Of a DNA stretch of 12,398 bases, positions 12,303 to 12,398 are shown piece by piece (position 1 is the stretch's first letter; every line of letters starts with the position of its first letter). Source of the DNA: CAYWFF01 sp964458085 (GTDB taxonomy: Bacteria; Patescibacteriota; Microgenomatia; UBA8517). The translations under genes were made by a program, and so were the position numbers. Location: contig CAYWFF010000027.1 in NCBI GenBank assembly GCA_964458085.1, positions 1 to 12,398 of the forward strand, written 5' to 3'. The notes beneath the pieces are model-generated. The model saw only the letters and a program-made list of their open reading frames with translations. It was not told the origin of the DNA and ran no database searches.

Positions 12303-12398
12303 TGGATAAAATCAAAGATTTTACGGACCTGAATGTCTGGAAAGAAGGCCACAGGCTTGTACTTCAGTTGTATAAAATCACAAAGGATTTCCCACCAA
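12302..12398 (+). CDS. Four-helix-bundle protein (23S rRNA-IVP/S23 type), 5' part
   Basis: The 32 visible residues begin MDKIKDFTDLNVWKEGHRL and continue with a Y-K-I-T-K-x-F-P segment. The pattern F-x-D-L-x-V-W-x-x-x-H-x-L-V and then Y-K-I-T-x-x-F-P is the characteristic start of the S23/four-helix-bundle family, small proteins of unclear function often encoded within 23S rRNA insertions or free in genomes. The gene runs off the right edge. No Shine-Dalgarno is present; heptamer repeats abut the start codon. Confidence 0.8.
   Translation, partial: MDKIKDFTDLNVWKEGHRLVLQLYKITKDFPP

Overview
The window looks like a piece of a small-genome Candidate Phyla Radiation (Patescibacteria) chromosome, most likely Microgenomates. 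This is inferred from gene content and style, not from a database search. Genes are short, AT-leaning and tightly packed. Shine-Dalgarno sequences are mostly absent, and several TATAAT-type -10 boxes sit only 7-13 bases before the start codon. Typical CPR families are present: a VirD4/TraG-like ATPase with a proline/glutamine-rich partner, a DivIC/FtsB-like protein, a four-helix-bundle (23S-IVP type) protein, and tRNAs without encoded CCA. Nothing is clearly viral.

Layout. 1-1404: the tail of an unknown gene, an HD-fold hydrolase-like gene and a PduO-type cobalamin adenosyltransferase, closely packed on the plus strand. 1459-4327: a plus-strand cluster of the Pro/Gln-rich protein, a membrane-anchored VirD4-like ATPase and a tiny WYL-like protein. 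4382-4454: tRNA-Ile with a UAU anticodon, followed by an unexplained run of hairpins (4469-4568). 4641-5833: a possible Cys-containing small ORF and a tyrosine recombinase, both minus strand, with similar palindromes on either side of the recombinase. 6017-7004: a DivIC/FtsB-like division protein and a 2H phosphoesterase.

7020-8177 is the most striking part. A minus-strand tRNA gene with a CAU anticodon is interrupted in its anticodon loop by a 225-nt group I intron, which can be folded by eye into P1-P9. Only 90 bp from its 5' end, a divergent gene encodes an HTH protein with a LAGLIDADG-like motif, and that gene runs almost directly into a second CAU tRNA without an intron. This arrangement suggests an intron served in trans by a neighbouring homing-endonuclease-like protein.

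8261-12398: a small unknown gene, a hairpin-rich spacer, trpS overlapping a free-standing tRNA-binding (EMAPII/CsaA-type) domain, then ftsH behind an extended -10 promoter with a CIRCE-like sequence, and the start of a four-helix-bundle gene. Arrays of a 7-bp repeat begin at or beside the stop codons of the tRNA-binding gene and of ftsH.

Functionally the window mixes translation (three tRNAs, TrpRS, tRNA-binding domain), envelope and division functions (DivIC/FtsB-like, FtsH, VirD4-like ATPase), cofactor chemistry (adenosylcobalamin) and small mobile or recombination elements placed around tRNA genes.
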